This document shows, in pieces, positions 1 through 5,811 of a stretch of DNA of 6,292 nucleotides. The position numbers were made by a program, and so were the translations under genes. Position 1 is the first letter of the stretch. The number at the start of each line of letters is the position of its first letter. The notes under the pieces are model-generated. The model saw nothing but the letters and a program-made list of their open reading frames with translations. It was not told the DNA's origin and did no database searches. The stretch comes from DATBLZ01 sp036555065 (GTDB lineage Bacteria > Pseudomonadota > Gammaproteobacteria > Steroidobacterales > Rariloculaceae): contig DATBLZ010000047.1 of assembly GCA_036555065.1 (NCBI GenBank), positions 1-6,292 on the forward strand, given 5' to 3'.

Positions 1-636
1 CATGACGTGGGGCGGACCACCCGCTGGATGACCGACGAAATCGTCGGGGCCGATCTCGGCCTGCGTATTGCCGATGCGCACGAGCGCACGGCCCGCCAGC
101 ACGAAAACCCATTCGTCCGTGCGGTCGTGCGTGTGCAACGCCGTCGAACAGTCGCCGGCCGCAACTCTTGCCCAGCGGACGGCTTGCCGCTCGAGCCCGA
201 CTGCTCGGTGCAACGCACGCATGCGACGCCTGGCGTTCGGGTCGACGTCGTGCTGGAACGACGTGATCTCGATGGCCTCGACGTGCACCACCTGTCGCTC
301 GTCGCCCTCCTCGGCCGGCGGCGGCTCGTAGGGCTCGACGAAGCTCCCATTGCGCCAGCGCCTGCGCGCATCGACATACCAGCCTCCGTCTTCCTTGGGT
401 CGCCGCTCCCCTCCCTCTAGTAGAATCAGCGGCGTGTTCCCGCCGGCGATGAAGTGGTGTGGCCGCGGCCCGGGTGGAAACCCAATGAAGTGCCCGGCGC
501 CGACCGGGACTCGCAACGGGCCGATACGGACCGTGCCCTCGCCGCTGAGGACGTAACTCCACTCCTCCTCGACGGTGTGGAAATGGCGGTGAGTCCCGGC
601 GAAGCCCGGCTCGACCGAACGGACGTGGACGCCCAT
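1..636 (-). CDS. Two-domain cupin (bicupin) protein, main reading frame; 3' end outside window
   Basis: This minus-strand frame is open from the ATG at 636 to the window edge (212 codons, no stop), so the C-terminus is missing. Two cupin beta-barrel domains are visible. The first has HRHFHTVEEEWSYVLSG, matching the HxH-(x)4-E-(x)6-G metal-binding motif, followed by a second motif around FPPGPRPHHFIAGGN. The second domain has LHTHDRTDEWVFVLAG, again HxH-(x)4-E-(x)6-G, and ends near HPAGGPPHVM at the edge. Both domains keep the His/His/Glu ligands, so metal binding is likely. Cupins include dioxygenases, isomerases and sugar-binding proteins; substrate and reaction cannot be told here. The true N-terminus appears to lie in another frame at 642-764, so the gene as sequenced is frameshifted. 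It is the last visible gene of the minus-strand run, 73 bases after the ParA-like gene. The cupin fold is near certain; the exact function is unknown. Confidence 0.85.
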   Translation of the reverse strand, partial: MGVHVRSVEPGFAGTHRHFHTVEEEWSYVLSGEGTVRIGPLRVPVGAGHFIGFPPGPRPHHFIAGGNTPLILLEGGERRPKEDGGWYVDARRRWRNGSFVEPYEPPPAEEGDERQVVHVEAIEITSFQHDVDPNARRRMRALHRAVGLERQAVRWARVAAGDCSTALHTHDRTDEWVFVLAGRALVRIGNTQAEIGPDDFVGHPAGGPPHVM

Positions 637-641
637 CCGCG

Positions 642-764
642 TCAGGCCCGTGCCGTCGCCGGGGTGCGGACGATCGCGCCGATGCCTTCCGCGGCTACGA
701 AGCGCGGCCGCTTCTCGCCGGGCAGATCCCAGATGTTGACGACGCAGGAGGGTCGATTCACCAC
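642..764 (-). pseudogene. N-terminal fragment of the bicupin gene, shifted by one base from the main frame
   Basis: A 40-codon frame starts at tandem GTG codons (764 and 761) and stops at TGA 642-644. Its product begins MVNRPSCVVNIWDLPGEK and continues to about GIGAIVR. Codons here have strongly GC-rich third positions, as in the other genes. In the frame of the cupin body the same stretch has mixed third positions and reads as Arg-rich nonsense. Adding one C to the CCCC run (plus strand GGGG at 661-664) would join it smoothly as IVRTPGDGTGLTRMGVHV. I infer one original gene starting at 764 or 761. The fault is either a real single-base deletion or a homopolymer error in the sequence. Confidence 0.7.
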
Positions 765-770
765 GCCAGG

Positions 771-799
771 ACGCTATCGAGCGCCAACGCCCGCGTCAA
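771..799 (-). promoter_or_regulatory. Weak candidate promoter for the bicupin gene
   Basis: Reading the minus strand, TTGACG (799-794) is followed after 17 bases by TAGCGT (776-771). The -35 box matches five of six consensus bases, but the -10 box only three. A start about seven bases further on would fall at the GTG at 764, giving an almost leaderless message. This is pattern matching only and could be chance in this GC-rich gap. Confidence 0.15.
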
Positions 800-837
800 C
801 GGATGCGGAACCGAACGCGAGTGGGTCGCAGGCCTCG

Positions 838-1542
838 TCAGGCTCTCGCTTGGGCGAGAGGGATCACGTTGCTCGGTGCGGATGCCTTGGCCGACGACTC
901 CTCGTCGATCCAGTGAACGATCGGCAGGAATTCGCGCTGCCGGTCGGCATGGAGCTCGGCATCCATCTCGAAGACTCCCTTGCCCGTTTCCACTGCCTCG
1001 ACGTATGCCTCGGAATCGAGGATCCGAGTCAGGAACGAAAGACCGAGTGAGGCGACGAACCTTTCGAGAGGCTCATAGACGGCCGTGGACGTGCGCACGC
1101 GATTGGCGATGACCGCGAGCCGAATGTTGCGGTGACGAATGCGGCCGACGAGCAGCAGTTCCTTGATGAAGTTCGCAGTCGCGTGAATGTCGATCGTCGA
1201 GGGTGCGACCGGAATCAAGATGCAATTCGTGCGGTTCAAGAGATCTTGCAGCAGCAGCTTCGACACGCCCGCAGGCGCATCGAGCACCAGCTGCTCGATC
1301 CCGGCCGGCAGGAAGCGTTGAACGCTCTGCAGTCCGGCGCCCGCTTTGGGTGCGGCGTTGGCGCCGTGAATCTGCGGCGCGTAGGGCTTCCGTTGCTTGA
1401 GCCAGTGAAGGCTCGAGCCTTGGGGATCGAAGTCCATGATCGCCGTCCGAACGTTCTTGCCGGCAAAGTAGCTCGCGATATTGGTCGTGATCGTCGTCTT
1501 GCCGACGCCGCCCTTGGTATTGATGACTAGAGTCGTGTTCAC
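838..1542 (-). CDS. Orphan ParA/MinD-family P-loop ATPase
   Basis: This 234-residue protein is a deviant-Walker ATPase of the ParA type. The deviant Walker A motif KGGVGKTT is at 10-17 with the signature Lys10, the A' box DFDPQGSS at 37-44, the Walker B strand LVLDAPAG at 85-92 (Asp88), and family blocks at 112-126 (VAPSTIDIHATANFI) and 145-149 (IANRV). Length is normal for small ParAs that lack an N-terminal DNA-binding domain. The start is GTG at 1542, with only a weak AGG eight bases upstream, but the Walker A box sits at the usual distance from it. ParA ATPases form ATP-dependent dimers on nucleoid DNA and position plasmids, chromosomes, carboxysomes, chemoreceptor clusters and similar cargo. 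No ParB, parS-like cluster or other partner is seen, so the cargo is unknown. It lies downstream of scpA-scpB-rluB on the same strand and ends in TGA at 838-840. Confidence 0.93.
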   Translation of the reverse strand: MNTTLVINTKGGVGKTTITTNIASYFAGKNVRTAIMDFDPQGSSLHWLKQRKPYAPQIHGANAAPKAGAGLQSVQRFLPAGIEQLVLDAPAGVSKLLLQDLLNRTNCILIPVAPSTIDIHATANFIKELLLVGRIRHRNIRLAVIANRVRTSTAVYEPLERFVASLGLSFLTRILDSEAYVEAVETGKGVFEMDAELHADRQREFLPIVHWIDEESSAKASAPSNVIPLAQARA

Positions 1543-1622
1543 GCCGGCTGCCTGGAACGCTCGACGCAGTATGTTGGACCGCCGTGCGAGACGGCGAGAC
1601 CTGCGTCACACTTGCGCTGACT

Positions 1623-2594
1623 CTAGGGTGACGACGTCTTTTCCCTGTTCGCGTCCTGCGCGCGCCCGCCGCTCAGAATATTCGGCAGCGCGTGGTTGCC
1701 CTCGTGACACGCATACTCGTAGATGACGTAATCCAGGTCCCGCATCAGCGGAATCTCGAGTTTCCACGGCCGCGTGTAGACGTTTGGATCGTCGATGCTG
1801 ACCTCGTAGAGGATCGCATCGGCATCGGTTCTCGTGAAGCGTTCGACCACATGCGCCGCGTCGCTCTGGGGAATGCCGCGCATCCGTCCGCCGGCGGCGC
1901 TCGTCGAGATCTGTCCCCTACCGTTGAAGTTCGTCGTGTCGACGACGAGCGTGTCCCCTTCCCAATGGCCGCGCGAGTCTCCATTCCAAAGCCGGATCGA
2001 TGCGTCGACGTGCGCTCGCCCGTCGAGCGGAATGATGCGCGATTCGTGGATCATCTCGTAGGAGATCACGACATAGCCCGGAACTTGGGTGATTTGATAT
2101 GCGTTGTTGTAGCCTGCGGGGAACATGCCGGCCGGCACGCCGCGCGTGATGCAGCGGTCCCAGAGACTCATGTGCTCGTAGGAATCCGCGACGTGAGCCA
2201 GGTCGTAAGCGCGTTTCGCTTCGGCCTCGGGGCGAACCGGGACGCGGCCGTCGGGTGGATCGACGACGAGCGACGTGCGTAGCGTCTTGACGATGCGCGT
2301 GCCTTGATCGAACCAGACTTGATTGTAGTTGCCGACGTCGCCGGGCTGCGGAGGCGCGTCCGTGCGCGCACCGACGATGCGCTGCTCGTAGGCCTGGGCT
2401 TCCTCTGCGGTGAAGAACGCCTTGTCGGCGAGCTCAGGCGGCCGCTCAAAAGGTGTGATCGTCGCGTTCGTCCAAACGCCTTGAAGGTCGGGCTGGCCGT
2501 CGGGCAGACGCGGGGCGCTGAAATCGGGGCCCTGGCTGCAAGCGAGACCGGCGAGCGCCGAAAGAGCCACGAACGTTGCGAGCCGCTTCAGCAT
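1623..2594 (-). CDS. Exported protein of unknown function (soil-bacterial family with HEGN motif)
   Basis: This 323-residue protein has a Sec-type signal: MLKRL, a hydrophobic stretch at 6-18, then Cys19. The cleavage box GLAC resembles a lipobox but has Gly rather than Leu at -3, so lipoprotein status is uncertain. The mature part carries blocks I recall from a large uncharacterised family common in Acidobacteria and soil proteobacteria: PDLQGVWTN at 35-43, RTSLVVDPPDGRVP at 106-119, WDRCITRGVP at 145-154, a Tyr-rich block at 162-193 ending IIPLDGR, GDSRGHWEGDTLVVDTTNF at 205-223, and YACHEGNHALPNIL at 294-307. Cys148 and Cys296, or the His/Glu of the CHEGNH block, could matter chemically, but no activity is known to me. 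The ATG start at 2594 is well supported by GGAGGG seven bases upstream. It sits 53 bases after rluB and 80 before the ParA-like gene. Confidence 0.88.
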   Translation of the reverse strand: MLKRLATFVALSALAGLACSQGPDFSAPRLPDGQPDLQGVWTNATITPFERPPELADKAFFTAEEAQAYEQRIVGARTDAPPQPGDVGNYNQVWFDQGTRIVKTLRTSLVVDPPDGRVPVRPEAEAKRAYDLAHVADSYEHMSLWDRCITRGVPAGMFPAGYNNAYQITQVPGYVVISYEMIHESRIIPLDGRAHVDASIRLWNGDSRGHWEGDTLVVDTTNFNGRGQISTSAAGGRMRGIPQSDAAHVVERFTRTDADAILYEVSIDDPNVYTRPWKLEIPLMRDLDYVIYEYACHEGNHALPNILSGGRAQDANREKTSSP

Positions 2595-2601
2595 GGCGAA
2601 G

Positions 2602-2607
2602 CCCTCC
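2602..2607 (-). promoter_or_regulatory. Strong ribosome binding site of the exported protein
   Basis: The minus strand reads GGAGGG, then seven bases, then the ATG at 2594. It is the best Shine-Dalgarno match in the window and fixes the start of this gene. Confidence 0.8.
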
Positions 2608-2611
2608 GGGA

Positions 2612-2634
2612 AGCGCCGCGCTCTCGCTGGCGCT
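2612..2634 (-). other. Stem-loop between rluB and the exported-protein gene
   Basis: AGCGCC and GGCGCT pair in a perfect six-base-pair stem. Inside it, a bulged A is followed by a GCG/CGC extension closed by an AGAG loop. It ends four bases before the GGAGGG ribosome site. No T run follows, so it is not a typical intrinsic terminator. It could be a processing or stabilising hairpin at the 5' end of the downstream message, or chance in GC-rich DNA. Confidence 0.35.
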
Positions 2635-2640
2635 GTCTGG

Positions 2641-2646
2641 ATTCTA
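2641..2646 (-). promoter_or_regulatory. Candidate -10 box upstream of the exported-protein gene
   Basis: The minus strand reads TAGAAT just after the rluB stop codon, five of six bases of the -10 consensus. No good -35 box lies 16-18 bases upstream. A start about seven bases on would place the 5' end at the foot of the 2612-2634 stem-loop. Evidence is weak; the gene may simply be read from the operon. Confidence 0.25.
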
Positions 2647-2647
2647 C

Positions 2648-3394
2648 CTAATCCTTGCGCCGCCGCACCGGAGTCGACAGCTTGGCGGCCGCGTACAGCG
2701 CTGCCGCTTCCGCCGCGTCGAGCTTTCGATAGGCTCCGCGACGCATTTTGCCGAGCTCGATCGGCCCGTAACGCACGCGGATCAAGCGGCTGACTTTGAG
2801 GCCGGCCTCCTCGAAGCTGCCGCGGACATCGCGATGGCGCGGCTCATGTAGAGTGACATGCAGCCACGTGTTCGCCCCATCGCCGCCCGCCGGCACGATC
2901 GTGTCGAAGCTACCGTTGGGGCCTCCAACCAGGCCCTCGAGCGTTCCTACCGTCGGCGTTCCCAGCAGGCGCACCGCATACTCCTGCGGTACTTCCGAAC
3001 GCTTATCCATGAGTCGGTTCGCAAGCTCGCCGTCGGTCGTCAACACGAGCAATCCGGACGTGCTGACTGCCATGCGCCCGATATTGATCCAGCGCCCGTG
3101 GGGCGGCTGTGGCAATGCATCGAATACCGTGCGTCGTCCTTCGGGATCCTTGCGTGACGTGAGCTCTCCGGCCGGCTTGTAATACGCGACGTGGACATGC
3201 TCGCGCTTCGCGCTTGCGGGCTCGAGCGCGACGGGCTTGCCGTCGAGCAGAATCTTTTCCGTGCCGGCGACACGTTGACCGAGTACCGCGGGTTTCCCAG
3301 CGACGACGATGCGCCCTTCCGCGATCCAACGCTCGATCTGGCGCCGCGAACCGAGCCCTAGATTCGCAAGCGTTTTTTGGATTCGTTCGGCCAG
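2648..3394 (-). CDS. rluB: RsuA/RluB-family 23S rRNA pseudouridine synthase homologue lacking the catalytic Asp
   Basis: Read from the CTG at 3394 this is a 248-residue protein aligning along its length with RluB, which makes pseudouridine in 23S rRNA. An S4 RNA-binding domain spans about 1-60 (RIQKTLANLGLGSRRQIERW, then GRIVVAG), followed by the catalytic domain with YKPAGELTSRKDPEGRRTVF at 72-91 and GLLVLTTDGELANRLM at 114-129. The hallmark GRLDxxTSGLL reads GRMAVSTSGLL, so the catalytic Asp is Ala109 (codon GCA at 3068-3070). The usual EGRNREVR reads EPRHRDVR at 184-191. The later SRLIRVRYGPI is kept. No ATG, GTG or TTG occurs in frame before TTG 3115, which would remove the S4 domain. The CTG lies one base after the scpB stop and aligns with the usual start Met. 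Family and operon place are sure; enzyme activity is doubtful. Confidence 0.88.
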   Translation of the reverse strand: MAERIQKTLANLGLGSRRQIERWIAEGRIVVAGKPAVLGQRVAGTEKILLDGKPVALEPASAKREHVHVAYYKPAGELTSRKDPEGRRTVFDALPQPPHGRWINIGRMAVSTSGLLVLTTDGELANRLMDKRSEVPQEYAVRLLGTPTVGTLEGLVGGPNGSFDTIVPAGGDGANTWLHVTLHEPRHRDVRGSFEEAGLKVSRLIRVRYGPIELGKMRRGAYRKLDAAEAAALYAAAKLSTPVRRRKD

Positions 3395-3395
3395 A

Positions 3396-4142
3396 TCAGC
3401 TCGGTTCGGGTTTGGGCTCGGTCACGAGATGCAGCGGCGGACGCGCCGCGGGCTCGTCGGTCCACTCCTCGGGCGGCTCCGCGGCATCGCTCCATTGCTC
3501 GGGCAAGACGCCGTCGTCATCGAGGACCGCGCGCTCAGTGACGCTTGCCGGAAGCGTTCGCCCCTGCGCCTCGAGCGCATCGAGGAAGTCCGATTGCGGG
3601 CTCGCCTCGGGATACATGTCCTTGAGCTCGGCGAGCGGCGGCAGATCATCGAGCTTCTTCAACCCGAAGTAATCGAGGAATTCCCGCGTCGTGCCGAGCA
3701 TGGAGGGCTTGCCCGGGACGTCACGATAGCCGACGACTCGAACCCAACCGCGCTCCATGAGTGTGCGCACGATGTTCGAGCTCACGGCGACGCCGCGGAT
3801 CTCCTCGATCTCTGCGCGCGTGATCGGCTGGCGATACGCAACGAGCGCGAGCGTCTCGAGCAATGCCCGCGTGTAGCGCGGCGCGCGCTCCTCGAACAGC
3901 GGATCGAGCCAACTGCGCTCGCGCGTGCGAATTTGGATTCGATAGCCGCTCGCCACCTCTTTGAGCTCGATCCCTCGGCTCGCGTATTCCTTTTCGAGCA
4001 CTTCGAGCGCGGCGCGCACGGCGGCGCGCTCAATCGTAAATCCCTTGACGGTGAATAGCTCAGTGAGTTTCTCGATCGGCAAAGGATGACCCGCGGCCAA
4101 CAATGCCGCCTCGACGATGTTCTTGATCTCAACTTCGTTCAT
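3396..4142 (-). CDS. scpB: SMC-condensin kite subunit ScpB
   Basis: This 248-residue protein is the ScpB subunit of the SMC-ScpAB condensin, which binds the ScpA kleisin as a dimer and helps compact and separate the chromosome. The N-terminal winged helix (about 1-75) starts MNEVEIKNIVEAALLAAGHP. The second carries the family signature LLETLALVAYRQPITRAEIE at 94-113 and RGVAVSSNIVRTLMERG at 116-132, then PGKPSMLGTTREFLDYFGLK at 143-162. From about 175 a Pro- and acid-rich tail, probably disordered, makes it somewhat longer than the core fold. The ATG at 4142 overlaps the scpA stop as ATGA, a sign of translational coupling, and a GGAG lies eight bases upstream. The stop TGA (3396-3398) is one base before the presumed rluB start. 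Confidence 0.97.
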   Translation of the reverse strand: MNEVEIKNIVEAALLAAGHPLPIEKLTELFTVKGFTIERAAVRAALEVLEKEYASRGIELKEVASGYRIQIRTRERSWLDPLFEERAPRYTRALLETLALVAYRQPITRAEIEEIRGVAVSSNIVRTLMERGWVRVVGYRDVPGKPSMLGTTREFLDYFGLKKLDDLPPLAELKDMYPEASPQSDFLDALEAQGRTLPASVTERAVLDDDGVLPEQWSDAAEPPEEWTDEPAARPPLHLVTEPKPEPS

Positions 4143-5050
4143 GGGTTGGACTCCGCTGGCTCCGTCTGCGGGGCATGGCCGGCCTGTGCCGCGCGTACAT
4201 GGATCGGCCCGAAGGCCTTGGCTTGCACGACATCAATGAGCGCTTCCTTGAGCAGCTCGAGAATCGCGAGAAACGTGACCGTGACGCCCATTTTCCCTTC
4301 CTGTGGGTCGAAGAGCTTGCTGAAATCGATGTAGCGCTCGCCTTCGAGCGCTAGGAGCACGGCCGACATGCGTTCGCGCACGCTCAACGGCTCGCGCTGT
4401 ACGTGGTGGTGCGCGAACATGTTCGACCGCTCGAGCGCTTCCTTGAAAACGATAAGGAGCTCCTTGAGCGTGATCTCGGGGAGCTTGCGGACGACCTGGC
4501 GCTCGCCGATATCGGCTTCGGCGGCGAGCGTATCGCGCTCGAGCCGCGGCAACGCATCGATGTCCTCGGCAGCCTGCTTGAAGCGCTCGTACTCCTGGAG
4601 GCGGCGCACGAGCTCGGCACGCGGATCCTCCTCGTCCTCCTCCCCGTCCGCAGACCGCGGCAGCAACAAGCGGGATTTGATCTCGGCAAGAGTCGCGGCC
4701 ATGACGAGATACTCGCCCGCGAGCTCGAACTGCATTTCGCTCATGAGCTCGATGTAGGCGACGTACTGTCGCGAGATCTCGGCGATCGGGATATCGAGGA
4801 TGTTGAGGTTCTGACGGCGGATGAGATACAGAAGCAGGTCGAGCGGCCCCTCGAATGCTTCGAGAAACACCTCGAGCGCGTGCGGAGGGATATAAAGGTC
4901 GCGCGGCAGCTCCGTGATCGGTTCGCCATCGACGACCGCGAATGGCATCTCGCCCTGCGCTATTACGCCCGCCTCGTCATTGAGAGGCGGCGGCACCACG
5001 GGCACCAGGGTCAGGTGAGGTTTTGCGGGGTTGTCAGCTCGCTCTGACAA
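4139..5050 (-). CDS. scpA: SMC-condensin kleisin subunit ScpA
   Basis: This 303-residue protein is the kleisin ScpA, which bridges the SMC heads and recruits ScpB. A Pro-rich leader (1-45) precedes the core. LEAFEGPLDLLLYLIRRQN at 63-81 and ILDIPIAEISRQY at 84-96 form the N-terminal SMC-neck-binding helices. YLVMAATLAEIKSRLLLP at 114-131 is the classic next block, followed by an acidic linker (GEEDEED at 136-142) and a charged central helix. The C-terminal winged helix is about 220-285 (MGVTVTFLAILELLKEALID at 254-273). The leader and core resemble gammaproteobacterial ScpA. The start is TTG at 5050, immediately after the protease stop TAG (5051-5053), with GGCGGGG upstream as a possible ribosome site. 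A shorter start at Met35 is possible. It ends TGA overlapping the scpB ATG by four bases. Confidence 0.97.
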   Translation of the reverse strand: MSERADNPAKPHLTLVPVVPPPLNDEAGVIAQGEMPFAVVDGEPITELPRDLYIPPHALEVFLEAFEGPLDLLLYLIRRQNLNILDIPIAEISRQYVAYIELMSEMQFELAGEYLVMAATLAEIKSRLLLPRSADGEEDEEDPRAELVRRLQEYERFKQAAEDIDALPRLERDTLAAEADIGERQVVRKLPEITLKELLIVFKEALERSNMFAHHHVQREPLSVRERMSAVLLALEGERYIDFSKLFDPQEGKMGVTVTFLAILELLKEALIDVVQAKAFGPIHVRAAQAGHAPQTEPAESNP

Positions 5051-5704
5051 CTAGCGCAGCCCCGCCATCGCGTGGAAGAAGTCCAGCAAGTAACTGATCG
5101 GCCGAGCCATGTAGGCCCCCAGAATCCCCGCGTATACGAGCACGAGGACAATCACGAACCCAAACGGTTCGATTCTAGCAAGGATTGCGGCTCCTTGGGG
5201 CGGTAAAAGGCCGGCGAGCACGCGCCCACCATCGAGCGGCGGAATTGGGATCATGTTGAATACGGCGAGCAGCACGTTGATGAGAATCCCAGCCTGAGCC
5301 ATGTACGCAACGACCAGCCCAGGCAGCGTCGTGAGCAATCCGAACTGAATGACCAAACTGGCAATCACGGCCCAGCCGAGCGCCATCGCCAGGTTCGAGA
5401 GCGGGCCGGCCGCAGCGACGACCACCATATCGCGGCGCGGATTGCGCAGGCGCAGGAAGTTCACGGGAACCGGCTTGGCCCACCCGAAGGCCATCTGCCC
5501 GTTTGTGAGGAGATATAGCCCTATGGGCACGAGCACGGTCCCGATCGGATCAATGTGCTTGATGGGGTTGAGTGTGAGGCGCCCGGCAAGATGCGCCGTC
5601 GGGTCCCCGAGCTGCTTTGCAGTCCACCCATGGGAAACCTCGTGAACGGTGATCGCAAACACGGCAGGAACGACGAACGCGATGGCCTTGAGTGCGAGGT
5701 CCAT
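5051..5704 (-). CDS. M50-family site-2 protease (membrane zinc metalloprotease)
   Basis: This is a 217-residue intramembrane zinc protease of the short bacterial M50 type without a PDZ domain. Numbering from the upstream ATG at 5722, the zinc motif HEVSH is 27-31 within the first membrane helix. LNPIKHIDPIGTVLVP (51-66) and FGWAKPVPVN (79-88) are family blocks. AAAGPLSNLAMALGW is 103-117, and the third ligand is Asp164 in NMIPIPPLDGG (156-166). Four to five membrane helices are apparent. These enzymes cut membrane-bound substrates; the target is unknown. I chose ATG 5704 because AAGGG sits nine bases before it and a TATAAT box lies only seven bases above the 5722 ATG, which would leave no leader for that start. 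The gene heads the scpA-scpB-rluB run and is divergent from yciB. Confidence 0.94.
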   Translation of the reverse strand: MDLALKAIAFVVPAVFAITVHEVSHGWTAKQLGDPTAHLAGRLTLNPIKHIDPIGTVLVPIGLYLLTNGQMAFGWAKPVPVNFLRLRNPRRDMVVVAAAGPLSNLAMALGWAVIASLVIQFGLLTTLPGLVVAYMAQAGILINVLLAVFNMIPIPPLDGGRVLAGLLPPQGAAILARIEPFGFVIVLVLVYAGILGAYMARPISYLLDFFHAMAGLR

Positions 5705-5713
5705 GAGATCGAG

Positions 5714-5718
5714 CCCTT
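5714..5718 (-). promoter_or_regulatory. Ribosome binding site favouring the 5704 start of the M50 protease
   Basis: The minus strand reads AAGGG, nine bases before the ATG at 5704. The alternative ATG at 5722 has only a GGG three bases before it. This decides between starts that differ by six residues. Confidence 0.5.
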
Positions 5719-5728
5719 GCATGGACCC

Positions 5729-5734
5729 ATTATA
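5729..5734 (-). promoter_or_regulatory. -10 box of the M50 protease-scpA-scpB-rluB operon
   Basis: The minus strand carries a perfect TATAAT. No good TTGACA lies 16-18 bases upstream, and there is no TGn extension. Transcription would start near 5722, giving a leader of about 18 bases to the ATG at 5704. As the only consensus -10 box before a tightly packed gene run, it is the likely operon promoter, perhaps needing an activator. Confidence 0.5.
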
Positions 5735-5775
5735 CGCTGCCGTTGTGAGCGTCCTCGACGGTCGGTGCTCTGAGG

Positions 5776-5781
5776 TAGAAT
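5776..5781 (+). promoter_or_regulatory. Candidate -10 box for yciB
   Basis: TAGAAT matches five of six consensus bases and lies 30 bases before the yciB ATG, so transcription would begin near 5788 with a leader of about 24 bases. A -35 box is poor (CTCGAC at 5754-5759, 16-base spacer). No clear ribosome site is visible before the ATG. Confidence 0.35.
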
Positions 5782-5811
5782 TACGCCCTTTCCCGCGCGC
5801 TCGGCACTCCC

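Noticed and set aside
454..1050. Plus-strand open frame of 198 codons
   Set aside because: It crosses the cupin/ParA gap opposite clear minus-strand genes and shows no recognisable domain.
1580..1596. Inverted repeat CGCCGT-GCGAG-ACGGCG as a terminator between the exported-protein and ParA genes
   Set aside because: The stem is only six base pairs and no T run follows on either strand.
838..1622. A ParAB-type partition or plasmid locus
   Set aside because: Only the ATPase is present. No ParB, repeated parS-like sites or replication gene is visible, and the neighbours are chromosomal housekeeping genes.
2648..3115. A short 155-residue RluB starting at TTG 3115
   Set aside because: The same frame upstream encodes a complete S4 domain and the YKPAGELTSRKDPEG block, so the gene extends to about 3394.
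3309..4058. Plus-strand open frame of 249 codons
   Set aside because: It lies opposite rluB and scpB, is Arg- and Leu-rich, and matches no family. ScpB on the other strand explains the sequence.
4403..5047. Plus-strand open frame of 214 codons
   Set aside because: It is the complement of scpA, a typical shadow in GC-rich DNA.
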